NCBI GenBank assembly: GCA_045127595.1
Contig: JBGVQS010000028.1
Coordinates: 1-64,000 of the forward strand
From: Scatosoma sp045127595
GTDB taxonomy: Bacteria > Bacillota > Clostridia > Christensenellales > Borkfalkiaceae
Length of the DNA stretch: 64,000 nucleotides
Direction: 5' to 3'
The position numbers and the translations under genes were made by a program. The notes below the pieces were generated by a model, which saw only the letters and a program-made list of their open reading frames with translations, was not told the DNA's origin and searched no databases. The first letter of the stretch is position 1, and every line of letters begins with the position of its first letter. This document shows positions 7,165 to 15,383 of this stretch, piece after piece.

Positions 7165-8280
7165 TTATTTTATTTCCAAAATATCGCAAAGCTGCGCAAC
7201 TGCGTCTTCGTAGCTATCAAACCGTATGACAAAATCGCAAATTGCCGCGTTTTTATCTTCAAAGTCAATGGCAAGGATTCTGTTTGCCTTATCGTCAACG
7301 GACGAATTCTTGCGTAAAATGTTCCTTAAAAGGTCTTTTTTATCCCGCTTGATGTAAATCGTGATGACGTTTTTAAAGTTCGTTTTTAAGGACATTGCGC
7401 CGCAAATATCCATGGTTGTGAATACGTGTTTGCCCTTGTTTAAAATTTTCTCTACGTCCGATTTTTTCGAGCCGTAATAATGCCCTGCGTACATGGTCGA
7501 TTGGAACATTTCTCCGCTTTCGCACATATTGCGGAAACTTTCTAAATCTACGTAATTATACCAAGAGTTTTCTTCCACTGCGGTGGGGTCGTTCGTCGTA
7601 TAGCTAACGAGCTTTTCAAAACGGTTGGTCTTGGAAAGCGCCTGCATAGCGATTTTCGATTTGCCGCTGCCCGACGGCCCGACGAGCACGACGATACTCG
7701 GTTCGTTAAAAGAATACCGCTCGGGGTGCACGTTATAGCTGTCCGCAATCACTTCGACAAGGCGTAAAAATTCGTCGTACGTATTGACGGCGAGCATACC
7801 CGTTGCCTCTTGGTTCCAAGGTCTGCGAATCAAAATGGGGTATTGTGCGTTAGAGCTTAATACGTTGTGCATAGCGTCGTCAAAAAGAATATCGACGTTG
7901 ATTTTATCCTTTCTTGAACCCATATAAATATGGTCTTGCGGAATTTCGGGGAATTCTTCCATAATCCGTTTTGCGCGGATTCCCATAAACTCGGGCGGGA
8001 TTGCCGTGGAAACGAACACTTCCGTCATTTGCGAAAGCTTTTTGACGAATTCTTTTGCACCCTTGATAACGGGTTGGGTTTTGTAAAATTCGGGATCGCT
8101 GAAAAATTCAAAAATAGCGTCCGAGCGCGTACCCTGCTTTCCCCAACGGGTGATTTCATAAATAGAGATGGGGGGATCGAACTTGTATTTTTCATTTGCG
8201 AGCCGTACGGCGTACGCGGTGCATTCCATCAAGAGATCGTCAATGTCGAGCGCCGTGGATAAACGGAATTTTCTTCGCAT
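7165..8280 (-). CDS. Fusion of HAD 5'(3')-deoxyribonucleotidase and guanylate kinase domains
   Basis: 371 residues with AGGAGG before the ATG. Residues 1-180 look like a HAD-family 5'-nucleotidase: the DIDD nucleophile motif (D12, D14), VSTA (about 90-93) as motif II, and a lysine before ILFDD (D134-D135) as motif III. Residues 195-371 look like guanylate kinase: the P-loop GPSGSGKS (201-208), then YTTNDP, where guanylate kinases have a YTTRxPR-like segment. The predicted pair would dephosphorylate one nucleotide and phosphorylate a (d)GMP-like one, a nucleotide salvage or sanitation role (inference). The arginines of the YTTRxPR segment are not conserved, so the kinase substrate may differ. 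The leader carries a hairpin that could attenuate transcription. Confidence 0.75.
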   Translation of the reverse strand: MRRKFRLSTALDIDDLLMECTAYAVRLANEKYKFDPPISIYEITRWGKQGTRSDAIFEFFSDPEFYKTQPVIKGAKEFVKKLSQMTEVFVSTAIPPEFMGIRAKRIMEEFPEIPQDHIYMGSRKDKINVDILFDDAMHNVLSSNAQYPILIRRPWNQEATGMLAVNTYDEFLRLVEVIADSYNVHPERYSFNEPSIVVLVGPSGSGKSKIAMQALSKTNRFEKLVSYTTNDPTAVEENSWYNYVDLESFRNMCESGEMFQSTMYAGHYYGSKKSDVEKILNKGKHVFTTMDICGAMSLKTNFKNVITIYIKRDKKDLLRNILRKNSSVDDKANRILAIDFEDKNAAICDFVIRFDSYEDAVAQLCDILEIK

Positions 8281-8301
8281 AGTTTTTTCCTCCTTATATG
8301 G

Positions 8302-8352
8302 TTAAAAAAAGACCTCCAACCGCGTTTGATACAGAAACGCGGAAAGATGTCT
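8302..8352 (-). terminator. Leader hairpin with T tract upstream of the HAD/GMK gene (possible attenuator)
   Basis: On the minus strand CCGCGTTT pairs with AAACGCGG (outer GAC/GTC pairs extend it), followed by seven T, about 20 bases before the ribosome-binding site. A promoter lies just upstream (8366-8394). Transcription would therefore meet an intrinsic terminator before the gene, as in attenuation. Confidence 0.6.
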
Positions 8353-8365
8353 ATTGGCTTATTAT

Positions 8366-8394
8366 ACAGTAAGTTTTTCCAAAAATCAATACCT
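8366..8394 (-). promoter_or_regulatory. Promoter of the HAD/GMK gene
   Basis: On the minus strand TTGATT, a 17-bp spacer, then TATAAT. Transcription would start just before the leader hairpin. Coordinates are good to a few bases. Confidence 0.65.
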
Positions 8395-8441
8395 TTTTTA
8401 AAAAAACCTTGTAAAAACGGGAAAAATTTTTATTTTTACTA

Positions 8442-8470
8442 TTGATTTCCGCGCGGTTGTGTGGTATAAT
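8442..8470 (+). promoter_or_regulatory. Promoter of the riboswitch/FAD-dehydrogenase transcript
   Basis: TTGATT (8442-8447), 17 bp, TATAAT (8465-8470). The start near 8477 lies just ahead of the aptamer. Confidence 0.75.
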
Positions 8471-8494
8471 AGCAAACGGTTTGTAAAAAGTTTT

Positions 8495-8600
8495 TATATT
8501 TGTATAATCTTATGATAAGGATAAGAGTTTCTACCAACCGCCGTAAATGGTTGACTACTTTGCGCTCTTTTTGAAAAGGGTGCGCGTAGCCGACTTTTAT
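8495..8600 (+). ncRNA. Purine riboswitch aptamer, guanine-type (C at the specificity position)
   Basis: P2 is TCTTAT/ATAAGA (8508-8513, 8521-8526) with loop GATAAGG. The invariant GTTTCTACC core lies at 8527-8535. P3 is CAACC/GGTTG with loop CCGTAAA. Then comes GACTAC, whose C at 8555 sits where guanine aptamers have C and adenine aptamers have U. Only three P1 pairs (GTA/TAC) are obvious, so P1 is short. A downstream alternative hairpin, CTAC...GTAG enclosing GCGC/GCGC (8555-8590), would capture the 3' P1 strand, a plausible expression platform. Confidence 0.8.
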
Positions 8601-8623
8601 TTTGTGTAAGGAAGGAAAAACAT

Positions 8624-9991
8624 ATGCATTACGACGTCATTATTATCGGTGCGGGTCCAGGGGGGATTTTTTCTGCATACGAGCTTGCAAAACTGAATCC
8701 GCAGTTAAAAATTGCCGTTTTTGAGTCAGGAAAACCGCTTGAAAAACGCCGTTGCCCCATAGACGGGGAGAAAATTAAAAGCTGTATCAATTGCAAAAGC
8801 TGTTCGATTATGAGCGGTTTTGGCGGTGCGGGGGCTTTTTCCGACGGAAAGTATAATATTACCAACGATTTCGGGGGCACGTTATACGAATATATCGGCA
8901 AAGCCAAGGCGTTGGAGCTGATGCGCTACGTAGACGAGATCAATATGCGTTACGGTGGAGAAGGCACAAAACTCTATTCGACGGCTGGCTCGAAATTCAA
9001 AAAGATTTGTATGCAAAACGATTTGCATCTTTTGGACGCGTCCGTTCGGCACTTGGGTACGGACATCAATTACGTCGTCTTGAAGAATTTGTATGAGGAG
9101 CTTTCCACGAAAGTTGCGTTCTATTTTGAAACCCCCGTACAGTCGATCAAAACGGCAGGGGACGGGTATCGTATCGAAACGGAAAACAGCGCGTATACCT
9201 GCGATAAATGTATCGTATCCGTAGGGCGCAGCGGTAGCAAATGGATGGGGCAGGTATGTGATGAGTTGCAAATTCCCACGAATTCGAATCGTGTGGATAT
9301 CGGCGTTCGGGTGGAAATCCCTGCGGAGATTTTCTCTCATCTTACCGACGAATTGTATGAAAGCAAAATCGTGTACCGCACGGAAAAATACGGGGATCGT
9401 GTACGTACGTTTTGTATGAATCCCAAGGGCGCTGTGGTTAGCGAAAACACGAACGGGATTATTACCGTCAACGGGCACAGCTATGAAGACCCTGAAAAGC
9501 AAACGAAGAACACGAATTTTGCGTTGCTTGTGGCGAAGCATTTTTCCGAGCCGTTCCGTGATTCCAACGGCTACGGGGAGTCGATTGCACGGCTGAGCAA
9601 TATGCTCGGCGGCGGCATTATCGTACAGCGGTTTGGGGATTTGATCCGCGGCAGAAGAAGTACGCCTTCGAGAATTGAAGAATCGTACACCGTTCCTACG
9701 CTGAGCGCAACGCCGGGGGATTTGAGCCTTGTGTTACCCAAGCGTATTTTGGACGGGATTATCGAAATGATTTATGCTTTGGATAAGATTGCGCCCGGAA
9801 CGGCAAACGAGGACACGCTCCTTTACGGTGTGGAAGTGAAATTCTATAATATGGAAGTGGAAGTAGACGAAACCCTGCAAAGCCGTCATAAGGGCTTGTA
9901 CATTATCGGGGACGGCGGCGGAATTACGCATTCCCTTTCGCACGCGTCGGCGAGCGGCGTACATGTAGCAAGAAATATTTGCGCAAAGTAA
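8624..9991 (+). CDS. FAD-dependent dehydrogenase (COG2509-like), riboswitch-controlled
   Basis: 455 residues with AAGGAAGG before the ATG. The N-terminus has a dinucleotide-binding Rossmann motif DVIIIGAGPGGIFSAYELA. A cysteine cluster, CPIDGEKIKSCINCKSC (about 44-62), and a G-rich GFGGAGAFSDGK follow. The C-terminus carries the second flavin motif GLYIIGDGGGITHSLSHA. This matches the uncharacterised FAD-dependent dehydrogenase family; the substrate is unknown. It sits behind a guanine-type riboswitch, suggesting a link to purine metabolism. It is monocistronic with its own terminator. Confidence 0.8.
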   Translation: MHYDVIIIGAGPGGIFSAYELAKLNPQLKIAVFESGKPLEKRRCPIDGEKIKSCINCKSCSIMSGFGGAGAFSDGKYNITNDFGGTLYEYIGKAKALELMRYVDEINMRYGGEGTKLYSTAGSKFKKICMQNDLHLLDASVRHLGTDINYVVLKNLYEELSTKVAFYFETPVQSIKTAGDGYRIETENSAYTCDKCIVSVGRSGSKWMGQVCDELQIPTNSNRVDIGVRVEIPAEIFSHLTDELYESKIVYRTEKYGDRVRTFCMNPKGAVVSENTNGIITVNGHSYEDPEKQTKNTNFALLVAKHFSEPFRDSNGYGESIARLSNMLGGGIIVQRFGDLIRGRRSTPSRIEESYTVPTLSATPGDLSLVLPKRILDGIIEMIYALDKIAPGTANEDTLLYGVEVKFYNMEVEVDETLQSRHKGLYIIGDGGGITHSLSHASASGVHVARNICAK

Positions 9992-10011
9992 TCGGTTATA
10001 GCGACGGATAT

Positions 10012-10040
10012 AAAAAAGCACCCCTTGCGGGTGCTTTTTT
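10012..10040 (+). terminator. Terminator of the FAD dehydrogenase gene
   Basis: AAAAGCACCC pairs with GGGTGCTTTT across CTTGC and runs into six T. The A-rich left side makes it likely bidirectional, ending the minus-strand regulator gene as well. Confidence 0.8.
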
Positions 10041-10063
10041 CGTAAAAAGAATAGGAAAGCGGT

Positions 10064-10270
10064 TTATTTTTGGTATTCCAAAATATCCCCCGCAGTGCAA
10101 TCAAGTATCTCGCAGATTGCCGCAAGAGTGGAAAAACGGATAGCCGTTACCTTGTTGTTTTTGATTTTGGATAAGTTTACGTTGGAAATTCCAACGCGTT
10201 CTGCGAGTTCATTCAAGGATATTTTACGTTCCACCATCATTCTATCCAGCCGAAGTATGATTTTTCCCAT
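10064..10270 (-). CDS. YozG-type XRE/Cro family helix-turn-helix regulator
   Basis: 68 residues from the ATG at 10270, which has GAGGTG eight bases upstream, overlapping the stop of the preceding gene. The longer reading to 10285 starts inside that gene. The sequence SLNELAERVGISNVNLSKIK is a Cro/CI helix-turn-helix; the C-terminus has the ICEILDCTAGDILEY ending common to this compact family. It is the second gene of a pair with a DUF2975 membrane protein, a widespread arrangement in Firmicutes. Confidence 0.85.
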   Translation of the reverse strand: MGKIILRLDRMMVERKISLNELAERVGISNVNLSKIKNNKVTAIRFSTLAAICEILDCTAGDILEYQK

Positions 10271-10281
10271 ATGCAAGCACC

Positions 10282-10839
10282 TCAAACAAGTCCGTCAACG
10301 TCTTTTTCAAGCTCGATACCGTGAATGAAAAATTCCGTAATACAAAGCACGACGATACCGATAATCAATCCGCTGAAATTATTTGCCGTTTCCGCGTTAT
10401 CCGCGCCGAGAGCAATTCGCGTGATAATGCTCATAACCAAACCGACGATAGGAACGGCAATGGCAAAAATACCGATTTCGCGGAACAGGCGCACGTTTTC
10501 TTTTTGAAAGGGGGTAGTGTTTTCCGATTTTTTAATGATAAGATGCAGATTCCTAAATATCATTGCCATAAGAGCGAGAATGAAAATTGCGCCGATACCA
10601 AACAAAAGGAAAGCAGTCATATCGACTTTTCCGTCGATAACGCCTGTGTTGATTTCAAATCCGTAGATAGAAAGATTTGCGCCGCAGCATTCTTTCGCGT
10701 CAAATTCCACGAAATACCCGATTAGGGAGGGTGCTGCGATTGAGCATACGGTTGCCGCAAGCATCAATCCCACGGCTACCCAATGGAAGATTTCTACCAC
10801 TTTCGTTACGATTTTTGCTGTTTTTTGAATGCCTTTCAT
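10282..10839 (-). CDS. DUF2975 family membrane protein
   Basis: 185 residues with four predicted transmembrane helices (about residues 15-40, 75-97, 120-145 and 155-175). The charged link NLHLIIKKSENTTPFQKENV between helices 2 and 3 is typical of DUF2975. The function is unknown; it is nearly always paired with a YozG-type regulator, as here, with overlapping genes and one promoter. The pair probably forms a membrane-signal/regulator module (inference). Confidence 0.85.
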   Translation of the reverse strand: MKGIQKTAKIVTKVVEIFHWVAVGLMLAATVCSIAAPSLIGYFVEFDAKECCGANLSIYGFEINTGVIDGKVDMTAFLLFGIGAIFILALMAMIFRNLHLIIKKSENTTPFQKENVRLFREIGIFAIAVPIVGLVMSIITRIALGADNAETANNFSGLIIGIVVLCITEFFIHGIELEKDVDGLV

Positions 10840-10890
10840 GTTATTTTAACACCTCCAAATAAATATACGTCTTTTCGATTCGACGACGTT

Positions 10891-10919
10891 ATTATAACAC
10901 GAAAATTTATGTTTGTCAA
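10891..10919 (-). promoter_or_regulatory. Promoter of the DUF2975/regulator pair
   Basis: On the minus strand TTGACA (10919-10914), 17 bp, TATAAT (10896-10891). The remaining 10920-11021 bases hold nothing else recognisable. Confidence 0.85.
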
Positions 10920-11021
10920 TATATTTTTAATGTTTATCGATAATTTTTTTATTTTTTTGTTAAAATAATGGCATTCTAATTTTTGGCTATTTATGACCGA
11001 GAAGTAGGCGAAATTGCTTCT

Positions 11022-11819
11022 TTATCTTCGGTTTTTCTTATCTTTAAAATCTCCATATACAGGGGTTGGCAACCCGAAACCGCCCGAGACGGTAAGGATT
11101 TGCCCCGTAGTATAAGCCGAATCGTCGCTTGCAAAATATATGACCGCGGCGGCGATTTCTTCGGGTAATCCTATTCTTCCGAGTGGGATATGCTTTAAGA
11201 ATAAGTTTTTGAAATCCTCGCTCAAATTATTTTGAACTGCGTCAGTTGCTGTCATTCCAGGCAAAACTGCGTTGCATCGGATATGATTTGCGGCTTCGTG
11301 CACTGCCGTTAATTTCGTTAGATAGTTGATAGCGGCTTTGGACGTGCCGTAGGCGATTTGAGAAATATCTGGCACCGCACCGCCTACCGAGGAGATGTTG
11401 ATAATACTTCCGCCGTTTTGCTTTTTCATATATTTCAGGACTTCTTTGCTTGCCATAAATACGCTTCTTAAATTCAGTGTTACGGTATCTAAAAACACGT
11501 CGGTATCGGTATTTGCAAGGTCTAAATCTCGCCCAGGATTGGACGTACCGAAATTATTTACGAGTACGTCGATTTTCCCTGCGTCTTGCATGACTTCTTC
11601 CACCATAGACGCATAAGAATCGGGAACACTCGCGTCGTTATATACGCATTTTACGTTATATCCTTCGCTGTTCAACGCGTCGGCAACCTTTTGCGCTTGT
11701 TCAAGATTTCGCGCTGCCATATATACGGTAGCGCCTTCTTTTGCACAGGCTTTCACGATGGCAAGCCCTATCCCTCTTGTAGATGCGGTAACGATAATTA
11801 CTTTATTTTTTAGTTTCAT
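11022..11819 (-). CDS. Short-chain dehydrogenase resembling 7-alpha-hydroxysteroid dehydrogenase
   Basis: 265 residues from the ATG at 11819; the longer frame to 11882 runs inside the MFS gene. SDR hallmarks: the cofactor motif TASTRGIGLA (about 10-19), NNFG (about 89-92), a catalytic serine in NISSVGG (about 140-146) and YGTSK (about 157-161). LVNNFGTSNP, DLDL, SSVGGAVPDIS and RCNAVLPGM track clostridial 7-alpha-HSDH closely from memory, so NAD(P)-dependent oxidation of bile-acid hydroxyls is the leading hypothesis. The gene overlaps the upstream MFS gene by 17 bp, so they form one operon. Confidence 0.7.
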   Translation of the reverse strand: MKLKNKVIIVTASTRGIGLAIVKACAKEGATVYMAARNLEQAQKVADALNSEGYNVKCVYNDASVPDSYASMVEEVMQDAGKIDVLVNNFGTSNPGRDLDLANTDTDVFLDTVTLNLRSVFMASKEVLKYMKKQNGGSIINISSVGGAVPDISQIAYGTSKAAINYLTKLTAVHEAANHIRCNAVLPGMTATDAVQNNLSEDFKNLFLKHIPLGRIGLPEEIAAAVIYFASDDSAYTTGQILTVSGGFGLPTPVYGDFKDKKNRR

Positions 11820-13230
11820 AAACAGATTCCTTTTTTGTGTAAATTTTAGGTAGGAAAAGAACGGTAAAAATTCCAACGACAATACAAATAAGTTCTATCA
11901 TTGACAACGTATGGATAGAACGGACTGCCGCGGTGGCTTCATTAAGCCCCGAAACAATATGATTTGTCGTATTGTTTGTGAATAGAGGAACGAACACCGC
12001 GACTCCGAACGGCGCGGCAAGATCGCGAAACAATCCGTATGTTCCCGTGGCAGTTCCAGCTTTTTCAAAGGGTACGCCGAAAAGAACGACTCGCATAAAA
12101 ATAGTAGCGTTTGCACCGAGACCAAACCCCAAAACACCGAGGGATAAAGCGAGTAGAATCACGGAAGTTTTTGCTGAGAATAGAAGCATGAGCGCACACC
12201 CGATTGCCGTAACGCCGAAGGATGTTGCCAATATTCTCTTTGGCTCGTATTTATCAGCCAAAGGTCCAAGCAACACGGAACCGAGCGACATTCCAAGATA
12301 CATAATGGAAATCGCATATCCCGATATAACGGTGTTTTTAGGTTGCGTATAATTGACAAAAACGATAATATTCGTCATATTTACTTGCATAAGTCCTTGG
12401 GTAAGAAAAAGCGCCGCTATGGAGAGAATAAATGCGCGTCTTTTCATAAAGCTGCCTCTCAAAATCGGTTTTTCCGCTTTTTTCTCCACCAAAAAGAGAA
12501 TTGTTAAAGATATAACTGCTGCAATCAGAACGGATATAAAGGCAAACGAATTCCATCCAAAATTTTGCCCAAAAGACGGTACGCAAAGTGCAAGACTGAA
12601 AAAGATTAAAACGAATATTGCGCCAAGCCAATCAAAATCGGCAAGCGATTTACGCGCTTCTTTTTTTTCTTGATTCAATATAAAACAGGCAAAAAATATG
12701 ATTCCTGAAAGCAATACGCATACCCACATCATCATTCTCCAGCCCCAACGATTGATGATCAAACCGCCAAGTGTGGGTCCGAAAATGACCGCTGCGCTGG
12801 AAATGAGCATATAAAGCGAAAATCCTTTCGATACTTTATCTTGTGGAAATTTGGTAACGATATATGCGATTACCACGGGTGCTATTGCTGCGCTTCCTAT
12901 GCCGACGATAAAGCGTGCAATCAACATAAAAATAAGGGACGATGCTAATGCGGTCGCAATATTTCCTAAGATAAAAATGAGAATTCCGACAAGTAGCGTA
13001 ATCCGTCTTCCGATGACGTCGCCCAGCTTGCCCAAAATCGGCGCAAACGTGGCGGTGGATACAGCCATAGCTAGCGCCGTCCATGTAGTATTGTTATAGT
13101 CAAGCCCTAAATCTTTTACGAAAGCAGGCCCCAAAACTGTTGTAAATCCCCCGATAATCCCGATTAAAAAGGCGGCAAGCGCGTAAGGAAGAAAGCCGAC
13201 AAGATAAGGCTTTGTTTGGGTTTTTTCCAT
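11803..13230 (-). CDS. MFS transporter, DHA2-like (about 14 transmembrane segments)
   Basis: 475 residues. The N-terminus has the MFS loop motif GKLGDVIGRR after helix 2, and a second copy GPLADKYEPKR occurs in the C-terminal half. Hydrophobic segments number about 14, as in drug:H+ antiporter family 2. Overlap with the HSDH-like gene suggests export or uptake of the same compound, with bile-acid-type steroids as the likely substrate (inference; BaiG is an MFS precedent in bile-acid-metabolising clostridia). The -10 region overlaps an inverted repeat that could bind a regulator. Confidence 0.8.
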   Translation of the reverse strand: MEKTQTKPYLVGFLPYALAAFLIGIIGGFTTVLGPAFVKDLGLDYNNTTWTALAMAVSTATFAPILGKLGDVIGRRITLLVGILIFILGNIATALASSLIFMLIARFIVGIGSAAIAPVVIAYIVTKFPQDKVSKGFSLYMLISSAAVIFGPTLGGLIINRWGWRMMMWVCVLLSGIIFFACFILNQEKKEARKSLADFDWLGAIFVLIFFSLALCVPSFGQNFGWNSFAFISVLIAAVISLTILFLVEKKAEKPILRGSFMKRRAFILSIAALFLTQGLMQVNMTNIIVFVNYTQPKNTVISGYAISIMYLGMSLGSVLLGPLADKYEPKRILATSFGVTAIGCALMLLFSAKTSVILLALSLGVLGFGLGANATIFMRVVLFGVPFEKAGTATGTYGLFRDLAAPFGVAVFVPLFTNNTTNHIVSGLNEATAAVRSIHTLSMIELICIVVGIFTVLFLPKIYTKKESVYETKK

Positions 13231-13261
13231 AAATAACTCCTAAAACGATTCGTTGATAGGT

Positions 13262-13309
13262 ATTATGTCCAATTTTTGTTGAATTATTTACTACCATTTA
13301 TGACATAAT
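13262..13309 (-). promoter_or_regulatory. Inverted repeat operator upstream of the MFS/HSDH operon
   Basis: ATTATGTC (13262-13269) and GACATAAT (13302-13309) are perfect inverted half-sites 32 bp apart. The inner one coincides with the likely -10 of the minus-strand promoter. A third half-site TTATGTCC lies near 13350. No cognate regulator gene is adjacent. Confidence 0.5.
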
Positions 13310-13395
13310 CGTTTTAAAAAATAGGTTATGCCTCTAAAAAGGAAAATACTTATGTCCATGACTAACAAAGAAATTTAGGATTTTAAGTTTGAAAT

Positions 13396-13441
13396 ATAAG
13401 ATAAACGCCCGGGCGAGAAGATTCGCTCGGGTGTTATCTAT
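13396..13441. terminator. Long hairpin (possible bidirectional terminator)
   Basis: AGATAAACGCCCGGGCGA pairs with TCGCTCGGGTGTTATCT apart from wobble pairs. It lies in the 13231-13936 non-coding interval, which also holds the 13693-13734 hairpin. Confidence 0.5.
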
Positions 13442-13692
13442 ATGTAAATATTAAATAAAATCGTAGAAACCTTGCAAACAAAGGGAAAAAATGGGACAAC
13501 TGCCCCCAAAAAAGGTGCGAAAAACGTGTTTTTAAGGCTTTTTTGACTGAATATTTATAAAAAAGTGCAAAAAATAAGGCATTTCGGTCTTTGTCTTTGA
13601 GTAGTTCGTGGCACACATATTGCGCGGCAAAGCGTTTTGCTCCCGCAAAACGGCTCCCACCCTCAATTCCTGTCGAATAGACGGAAACATAC

Positions 13693-13734
13693 CAAACAAA
13701 AAAGCACCCGCAAGGGGTGCTCGTTTGTTTGGTG
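13693..13734. repeat. Long hairpin in a possible element remnant
   Basis: ACCAAACAAA and TTTGTTTGGT flank an inner AAGCACCC/GGGGTGCT helix, making a ~19-bp stem. The nearby TCAATTCCTGTCGA (13663-13676) matches 14 bases of the tRNA-Leu(AAG) 3' region that forms the prophage attachment core, in the opposite orientation. No gene is supported from 13231 to 13936. Confidence 0.4.
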
Positions 13735-13879
13735 CCGATGAAGGTAACAAATCCGAACCTTTTTATCGCCCCGAATTATCTAAAAGTCATCGTTTTCATA
13801 TCTACCTAAAACCGAGTTTTGCTTTACCAAGAGAAGTCGGAATCGACATACGTTATATATGTTTAAGTTTCTTTTTTGA

Positions 13880-13908
13880 TTGACATATTATTGTAAGTAT
13901 GATAATAT
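13880..13908 (+). promoter_or_regulatory. Promoter of the 13937 gene
   Basis: TTGACA (13880-13885) with TAATAT at 13903-13908 (17-bp spacing), or GATAAT two bases earlier. The start codon is 29 bases further on. Confidence 0.6.
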
Positions 13909-13936
13909 TAAATTATAGATATGGAGAAGAAACATT

Positions 13937-15169
13937 ATGCTTAAAAAGAATTTTATTGATAATATAAGAAGAGGGTTGGGTAAAGCATATTTAGAACTTG
14001 AAGCCGCTGAAAATAAAGAAGAATATAAAGAAACATTATTATATACTTGCTTCAATAACTGCTCTTATGATTTTACAACGGAAGGGAGCAAGGGCGCGTA
14101 TTTATTTGATTTAATAAACTTATTCGATGATACAGCCTATTTCAAGCAAAGCATAATAGATTTTTTATATAATAAGGTGCCTAAGAGAAGTTTGTTTGCG
14201 CAATTGCTTGATATATTACAGTGCTATTATCATCAAGGGGACTTAACGATAAAGCCTTTTTTTGATGATTATTACAAGTATTTTATTAAAAATGGAAAAT
14301 GGACTAAGAATAAAATATTATGTTATGAATATTTATGTATCATTCTATATCAAGTTTTCGGGTTAAAAAAGGTATATCAAATCTTAAAAGATATTGAAAG
14401 ATTAAAAATTAATAAAGACGACATAGCTTGGTTTCTGTTCCTAATCTCTTTTAAATATAAAAATAATCTAACGATTCAGAATTTTTGCGCCGAAGAAGAC
14501 AATCAACCAAAAAACTACGATCATACTTTTGATGAATTTTTAAAATTAGCAAGAGAAAATCGCTTTAATTGTAGTTTTGCACATTGGGCATCGGATATAG
14601 AATATGATAAATGTATAAATTATTTAAAACAAACAAAAAATGAAGACGATATAATTTTAATATTAGATGCCTTTCAATATGAGGATACCCCCAAAGTAAT
14701 TCCTGAAGAATTATTATTCTCGCTATTAAATGTTCACAGTAAAGTCGTCGATATTGAGATCTATCGTACATTATCTTATAAAAAATCCCCAAAAGTCGAA
14801 AATTTATCTTTAGCACTATTAAAAGATAAAGAAAATGTGATTAGTGCAATACATATGTTGATGAATAACTATAAAAAGGATTATAAAGAGTTGCTCGTAA
14901 ACGCTTATAAAAAAATTAAGTTTTCTTTTTACAAATATACCCCATTAGTTTCCTATACAATTGATTTTATGTATAGCACAAAAAAAGATTTACCTGATGA
15001 AATTTTATTTTATACTTACGAAGAAAGTTACGACGCTTTAGAGCGAGAATATATTGTGGATTGTATGAAGAAAAGAAAGCTGTTAACAAAAGAATTTTTA
15101 AACGAGTTGCAACACGATTCAGATTATAATATACGAAAAAAAGCAACTAAATGGTTGACTTTAATTTAG
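13937..15169 (+). CDS. AT-rich helical-repeat-like protein, function unknown
   Basis: 410 residues with GGAGAA before the ATG and its own promoter. No catalytic motif or membrane segment is seen. The sequence is rich in K, Y, I, L and D and appears to be all-helical; the end, SDYNIRKKATKWL, resembles a HEAT-type helix pair. Base composition is much more AT-rich than its neighbours, suggesting recent acquisition. It sits alone between a non-coding remnant and the attL site. Defence or immunity functions are known for such isolated genes, but nothing here proves one. Confidence 0.6.
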   Translation: MLKKNFIDNIRRGLGKAYLELEAAENKEEYKETLLYTCFNNCSYDFTTEGSKGAYLFDLINLFDDTAYFKQSIIDFLYNKVPKRSLFAQLLDILQCYYHQGDLTIKPFFDDYYKYFIKNGKWTKNKILCYEYLCIILYQVFGLKKVYQILKDIERLKINKDDIAWFLFLISFKYKNNLTIQNFCAEEDNQPKNYDHTFDEFLKLARENRFNCSFAHWASDIEYDKCINYLKQTKNEDDIILILDAFQYEDTPKVIPEELLFSLLNVHSKVVDIEIYRTLSYKKSPKVENLSLALLKDKENVISAIHMLMNNYKKDYKELLVNAYKKIKFSFYKYTPLVSYTIDFMYSTKKDLPDEILFYTYEESYDALEREYIVDCMKKRKLLTKEFLNELQHDSDYNIRKKATKWLTLI

Positions 15170-15263
15170 ATTTCTTTTTCTCTCGCTTTTGTGGATTTTA
15201 CGTTCTTGCACGAGGATATTTTATATTTTTCATTTTATCATATATTTTCACAAACAAACAATT

Positions 15264-15299
15264 ACCCGACGGTGCTCCTGACGAGTACTGTCGGGTTTC
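15264..15299 (+). terminator. Terminator after the 13937 gene
   Basis: ACCCGAC pairs with GTCGGGT around TGCTC/GAGTA inner pairs, followed by TTTCT. Confidence 0.6.
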
Positions 15300-15344
15300 T
15301 TCTACTGAGCTGAAAGCCTTTATTTATAAGGTTTGTAAAGAAAA

Positions 15345-15383
15345 AAACGGTAACTCTCCGAATGGTTCGGATAGTTACCGTTT
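15345..15383 (-). terminator. Original terminator of tRNA-Leu(AAG), now stranded beside attL
   Basis: An 18-bp hairpin with one mismatch (loop CCA on the minus strand) is followed on the minus strand by seven T. It abuts the att core directly. Before prophage insertion it would have lain immediately downstream of the tRNA-Leu 3' end, so the prophage now separates tRNA and terminator by 37 kb. Confidence 0.75.

Noticed and set aside
13731..13775. tRNA pseudogene on the minus strand
   Set aside because: There is a CCA-like end and a vague T-loop, but no paired T stem or matching acceptor.
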